Assembly (NCBI GenBank): GCA_003649915.1
Contig: QMTG01000043.1
Coordinates: 1 to 8,578, forward strand
Length of the DNA stretch: 8,578 bases
Reading direction: 5' to 3'
Source of the DNA: Thermoplasmata archaeon
GTDB lineage: Archaea; Thermoplasmatota; Thermoplasmata; B31-G17
Numbering within the stretch: the stretch's first letter is position 1; each line of letters opens with the position of its first letter. Positions 6,424 through 8,578 of the stretch are shown here, piece after piece. The position numbers and the translations under genes are program-made. Below the pieces are notes generated by a model, which made no database searches, had not been told where the DNA came from, and worked only from the letters and a program-made list of their open reading frames with translations.

Positions 6424-6999
6424 ATGGCAAAGAAGAATGAGGAACTACCGCTCCAGAAATGTTACAGTTTCTGGGGTGGCGTTAAGTACATAATTGGTCT
6501 ATCCCTGATGCTATGGTGGTTGCCGTTTTTTGGTCAGATGATAGCGGGGTATATTGGAGGGAGAAAAGTTGGAACACCGCTAAAGGCAATAGCAGCAGCC
6601 CTAATACCAATGGATATTGTGCTCGTGATAAACATACTCATGCATTCTGGACCTATAGCAACAGCGTTGTTGAGTGTGCCAACAAAAATACTGGGGCTCA
6701 CATCAACATACTTGCCGTTTGCCATACCATATATCCAATTTTCATTTCTATATCTGGCCACGTACTTTATGTCAATAAACAAATTGATGATACTTCAACC
6801 CAGTGCATACTCAATCGTGGTAATCTTTGCCTTTATCGGTGGATTGATGGCGGAGCAGACAAGAAAAGAAATAACGCATACTTTGGAGAGGATGAAAGTG
6901 TCCCCTGTAGTTGGTGGCAAGACTGCGAAGAATTTGCCCAAACCCGTTCCAAAGGATTACGTGGTGGTAGAAAGCAATGTTAAGGGAGACAATTTATAG
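6424..6999 (+). CDS. Multi-pass membrane protein of unknown function, co-encoded with diadenylate cyclase
   Basis: A 191-residue integral membrane protein with about four hydrophobic segments: roughly residues 19-43, 54-74, 84-116 (long, perhaps with a re-entrant part) and 127-143. The first loop, LPFFGQMIAGYIGGRKVGTP, has the glycine-rich hairpin (GxxIAGYIGG followed by a basic residue) seen in several uncharacterised archaeal small membrane proteins. The last 45 residues are hydrophilic and proline/lysine-containing, probably cytosolic, and include KPVPKDYVVVE. I assign no function. Three consecutive start codons (GTG 6418, ATG 6421, ATG 6424) occur; 6424 has the best spacing (7 nt) from GGAGG at 6412-6416. 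Its last 23 nt overlap the diadenylate cyclase gene, so the products are probably made together. A role in anchoring or controlling the cyclase is an inference. Confidence 0.82.
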   Translation: MAKKNEELPLQKCYSFWGGVKYIIGLSLMLWWLPFFGQMIAGYIGGRKVGTPLKAIAAALIPMDIVLVINILMHSGPIATALLSVPTKILGLTSTYLPFAIPYIQFSFLYLATYFMSINKLMILQPSAYSIVVIFAFIGGLMAEQTRKEITHTLERMKVSPVVGGKTAKNLPKPVPKDYVVVESNVKGDNL

Positions 7000-7798
7000 G
7001 GCTTATGAGGAAATAAAGCCAACAAAGGTGCTAATAGTATCAAATAATGTGGGGTTTGTAGAGGAGTGTATAGCCGGAACTGGTGGTGAGTGCATAGTAC
7101 TTTCCAACAGAAAACCAACATCGTCCATATTAAGTACCCCTAAGATAAGGTACATTAGGATGCCAACATCCATATTGCCGGATATAGAGGTAATACCGCA
7201 AATCAAGGAGTACATAATTGCGCTCTGTGCCGAGGGGTATATAGGGCCTAAGGATCGTGTACTGTGTTTATTTGAGTCCGCGTTAGAGGGTATTGTGTCC
7301 ATTGATATGGAAAACCTTGGTTTACTCTCACTTCATGAGAGAGTGAACGATGTGGATATGAGGGTGCTTTATGAGGTGATAAGCGTTGCTGCCGAGATAG
7401 GGCGAGAGGGAAAGGAGGGCATGCCAACGGGTGCGCTGTTCATTGTAGGCGATTCCGAGAATGTTATGAAACACAGCAGACAGGCAATAATGAACCCGTT
7501 TGATAGGAACAATGGATACTCCGTGCTTAACCCCGATGATAGGAAGACTGTCAAGGACTATGCAACACTGGATGGAGCAATGATAATAGACGACCATGGA
7601 AATCTTGTCGCTGCTGGCACTTATATACTCACTGGAAAGCAGTACTCGATAGTTTTGCCCGATGAACTTGGAGGAAGACATTACGCTGCAGCATACATAA
7701 GCATTGCAACGAGGGCAGTGGGTGTTGTGCTTTCCTCTACAGGCGTCATAAGGATATTTGATGACGGGCATGAGGTGTATTCGTTTAAGGTGCGCTAA
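6977..7798 (+). CDS. dacZ: Diadenylate cyclase (c-di-AMP synthase), archaeal DacZ-like, DisA_N domain
   Basis: A 273-residue soluble protein predicted to join two ATP into cyclic di-AMP. The N-terminal half (about 1-115) is an alpha/beta domain (KVLIVSNN; GPKDRVLCLFE) like that of archaeal DacZ enzymes, related to the pyruvate-kinase C-terminal fold. The DisA_N catalytic domain follows: GALFIVGD (152-159), the catalytic DGA (199-201), AAGTYI and GGRHYAAAYISIATRA (232-247). The second signature is normally RHR; here residues 234-236 are RHY, so the last arginine, which helps hold ATP, is a tyrosine. Activity is therefore likely but not certain. In haloarchaea and methanogens c-di-AMP affects osmotic and ion balance. 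The ATG at 6977 lies inside the preceding membrane-protein gene, with only a moderate ribosome-binding site (GGTGG), suggesting translational coupling. Confidence 0.88.
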   Translation: MLRETIYRAYEEIKPTKVLIVSNNVGFVEECIAGTGGECIVLSNRKPTSSILSTPKIRYIRMPTSILPDIEVIPQIKEYIIALCAEGYIGPKDRVLCLFESALEGIVSIDMENLGLLSLHERVNDVDMRVLYEVISVAAEIGREGKEGMPTGALFIVGDSENVMKHSRQAIMNPFDRNNGYSVLNPDDRKTVKDYATLDGAMIIDDHGNLVAAGTYILTGKQYSIVLPDELGGRHYAAAYISIATRAVGVVLSSTGVIRIFDDGHEVYSFKVR

Positions 7799-7802
7799 AA
7801 AA

Positions 7803-7811
7803 TTATTAATA
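7803..7811 (+). promoter_or_regulatory. TATA-like element before the 182-aa RHH gene
   Basis: TTATTAATA begins 5 nt after the cyclase stop codon and would start transcription near 7831-7833, about 10 nt before the ATG at 7843. The RHH gene may thus have its own promoter in addition to read-through from the cyclase gene. Confidence 0.4.
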
Positions 7812-7826
7812 GTATGATTAGTATGA
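7811..7826. promoter_or_regulatory. Direct repeat AGTATGA-N2-AGTATGA (candidate operator of the RHH gene)
   Basis: AGTATGA occurs at 7811-7817 and 7820-7826, with a 9-bp period. The pair lies between the TATA-like element and the start codon, where an RHH repressor could act on its own gene. The GTATG core also occurs in the dyad arms at 161-188 before the other RHH gene. Confidence 0.4.
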
Positions 7827-7842
7827 AGGTGTGGTGATAAGC

Positions 7843-8391
7843 ATGGACGATGAAAAAGTTAGGATAACAATATCGCTTGATAGGCGAATACTGGACATAA
7901 TTGATAAGCAGAGGGGCAGTGTGAAGCGCTCGACGTACATAAACGATATATTGCGCCATTATTTTTCCCCAAATCCTCCAGAGGAAACGACGGGCGGCAC
8001 TTTCGTAACAACGCTTGAACTCAAGAAAACACTAAAAAATATACACGAAAAGTTGAAAGTTCTGGATGCCCTCATTTATAATGTTCAAGATTTGGAGGCA
8101 GTTGTCTACAGTGCTTTGCTCAAGCCAAAAAAGGCTGGTAAGCGAAGGGCGTTTGTTGAAGAGATAAAGCGTGGAGGCATAAGGGAAATACTGGCAATGA
8201 AGGCTGCAGAGGAGAGGGTAAAAGCATGGATTGATGACGTGCTTAAAAAGCGCGGTGGTGTGTCGGTGAGCAGAGATTTTGCGGAGTACTGCAAAATTGA
8301 GGGTGTGAAGAAGACCAAAGATATGCTCAGAAAATACCTTAAGAGCATGGGTCTGAGATATGACCCGAAGAATAAATGCTGGCGCAGGTGA
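7843..8391 (+). CDS. Ribbon-helix-helix DNA-binding protein with C-terminal extension
   Basis: A 182-residue protein whose first 45 residues form an RHH domain: the strand KVRITISLDRR is followed by helix A (ILDIIDKQRG) and helix B (KRSTYINDILRHYF). A proline-rich linker, PNPPEETTGG, leads to a helical, possibly coiled-coil segment (about 58-95, ELKKTLKNIHEKLKVLDALIYN) and a basic C-terminal part. That part includes FAEYCKIEGVKKTKDMLRKYLKSMGLRYDPKNKCWRR, which could be a second nucleic-acid-binding domain resembling a small winged helix. I recognise no characterised homologue. The ATG at 7843 is chosen because GGTGAT (7833-7838) is a good ribosome-binding site; the GTGs at 7831 and 7834 lie on or before it. 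It follows the cyclase gene by 44 nt on the same strand and may regulate that operon or itself. Confidence 0.78.
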   Translation: MDDEKVRITISLDRRILDIIDKQRGSVKRSTYINDILRHYFSPNPPEETTGGTFVTTLELKKTLKNIHEKLKVLDALIYNVQDLEAVVYSALLKPKKAGKRRAFVEEIKRGGIREILAMKAAEERVKAWIDDVLKKRGGVSVSRDFAEYCKIEGVKKTKDMLRKYLKSMGLRYDPKNKCWRR

Positions 8392-8420
8392 GGAGAGAGG
8401 GGAGCGTTGCATAAGACAGC

Positions 8421-8433
8421 GCTACCTGGTAGC
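8421..8433. promoter_or_regulatory. Perfect 6-bp palindrome GCTACC-T-GGTAGC before the right-edge gene
   Basis: This is a perfect inverted repeat around one central T, 7 nt before the TTG at 8441. There is no T-tract after it, so it is unlikely to be a terminator. It may be an operator or an RNA hairpin at the ribosome entry site of the next gene. Confidence 0.35.
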
Positions 8434-8440
8434 CTCATAA

Positions 8441-8578
8441 TTGCCTTGCCAAATAAGCAGATGTTCCCTCTGTTGCCATAACACCGAGATGGTTTTGTGC
8501 GATGCGGATGTAAAAAGAATAGAATCATTGGGCTATAAGAGAGAAGAATTTTGTGTGGAGGTCGATGGCGTATTGTAC
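8441..8578 (+). CDS. Partial CDS, YkgJ/UPF0153-like cysteine-cluster protein (N-terminus, runs off right edge)
   Basis: The 46 visible residues start MPCQISRCSLCCHNTEMVL and continue DADVKRIESLGYKREEF, ending in EVDGVLY at the edge. The CxxxxCxxCC cluster (C3, C8, C11, C12) followed by a D-V-x-R-I-x-x-x-G-Y helix is the hallmark of the YkgJ/UPF0153 family. These are small metal-binding proteins, thought to bind zinc or an Fe-S cluster, of unclear role. An in-frame TAA at 8438-8440 directly precedes the TTG at 8441, and no other start lies before the cysteines, so TTG is the likely start; an ATG at 8489 would lose the cluster. There is no convincing ribosome-binding site or TATA box; a weak element (TTGCATAAGA, 8408-8417 region) would fit a leaderless start. 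It begins 49 nt after the RHH gene. Confidence 0.72.
   Translation, partial: MPCQISRCSLCCHNTEMVLCDADVKRIESLGYKREEFCVEVDGVLY

Noticed and set aside
6513..6983. 156-codon plus-strand ORF inside the membrane-protein gene
   Set aside because: It lies in another frame of a well-supported gene. Its translation is rich in Cys, Trp and Asn with no domain pattern, and it has no ribosome-binding site of its own.
7328..7771. 147-codon minus-strand ORF antisense to the cyclase
   Set aside because: The sense frame carries DisA_N motifs; the antisense translation has an irregular His/Cys/Ser-rich composition typical of shadow frames.
8421..8433. Palindrome as a rho-independent-like terminator of the RHH gene
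   Set aside because: The stem is only 5-6 bp and no T-tract follows, so neither a bacterial nor an archaeal intrinsic terminator is supported.
8106..8528. 140-codon minus-strand ORF across the RHH gene and the right-edge gene
   Set aside because: It is antisense to both the RHH coding region and the cysteine-cluster start, each of which has recognisable motifs. Its own translation shows none.

Overview
The window reads as chromosomal DNA of a euryarchaeon, probably a thermophile. An Aciduliprofundum/Thermoplasmatota-like or related lineage is my best guess, from general gene style only. The archaeal assignment rests on the large subunit of replication factor C (a clamp loader type confined to archaea and eukaryotes), the short archaeal form of triosephosphate isomerase, and TATA-type promoters about 26 nt upstream of start codons, several of which look leaderless. 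An archaeal diadenylate cyclase fits the same picture. Ile ATA and Arg AGA/AGG codons are frequent. No rRNA, tRNA, CRISPR array, insertion sequence or prophage is visible.

Layout. (1) Positions 1-463: a divergent intergenic region between a gene leaving the left edge on the minus strand (only 28 codons visible) and a 78-residue ribbon-helix-helix (RHH) regulator on the plus strand. An oligo-T terminator follows the regulator. The RHH promoter carries two striking dyads, one flanking the TATA box and one between the predicted transcription start and the ATG. (2) Positions 505-4268, minus strand: a three-gene unit reading zinc-ribbon + 18-TPR protein, then triosephosphate isomerase (12-nt gap), then a calcineurin-like phosphoesterase (ATGA overlap). 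(3) Positions 4319-6206, minus strand: rfcL followed by an overlapping FMN nitroreductase gene. (4) Positions 6207-6423: a divergent control region with opposed promoters and related CGTC-GAC dyads. (5) Positions 6424-8391, plus strand: a multi-pass membrane protein whose gene overlaps a diadenylate cyclase by 23 nt, then a second, longer RHH protein with its own probable promoter. (6) Positions 8441-8578: the start of a CxxCC-type (YkgJ/UPF0153-like) metal-binding protein cut by the right edge.

The most interesting unit is the last operon. It joins a c-di-AMP synthase of the DacZ type (N-terminal alpha/beta domain plus DisA_N domain), with a non-canonical RHY in place of the RHR nucleotide-binding motif, to a small membrane protein of unknown function and to a DNA-binding protein. 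This could be a membrane-associated second-messenger module with its own regulator. That is an inference from gene order and overlap, not a demonstrated function. Both RHH genes have repeat structures in their own promoters that suggest autoregulation.
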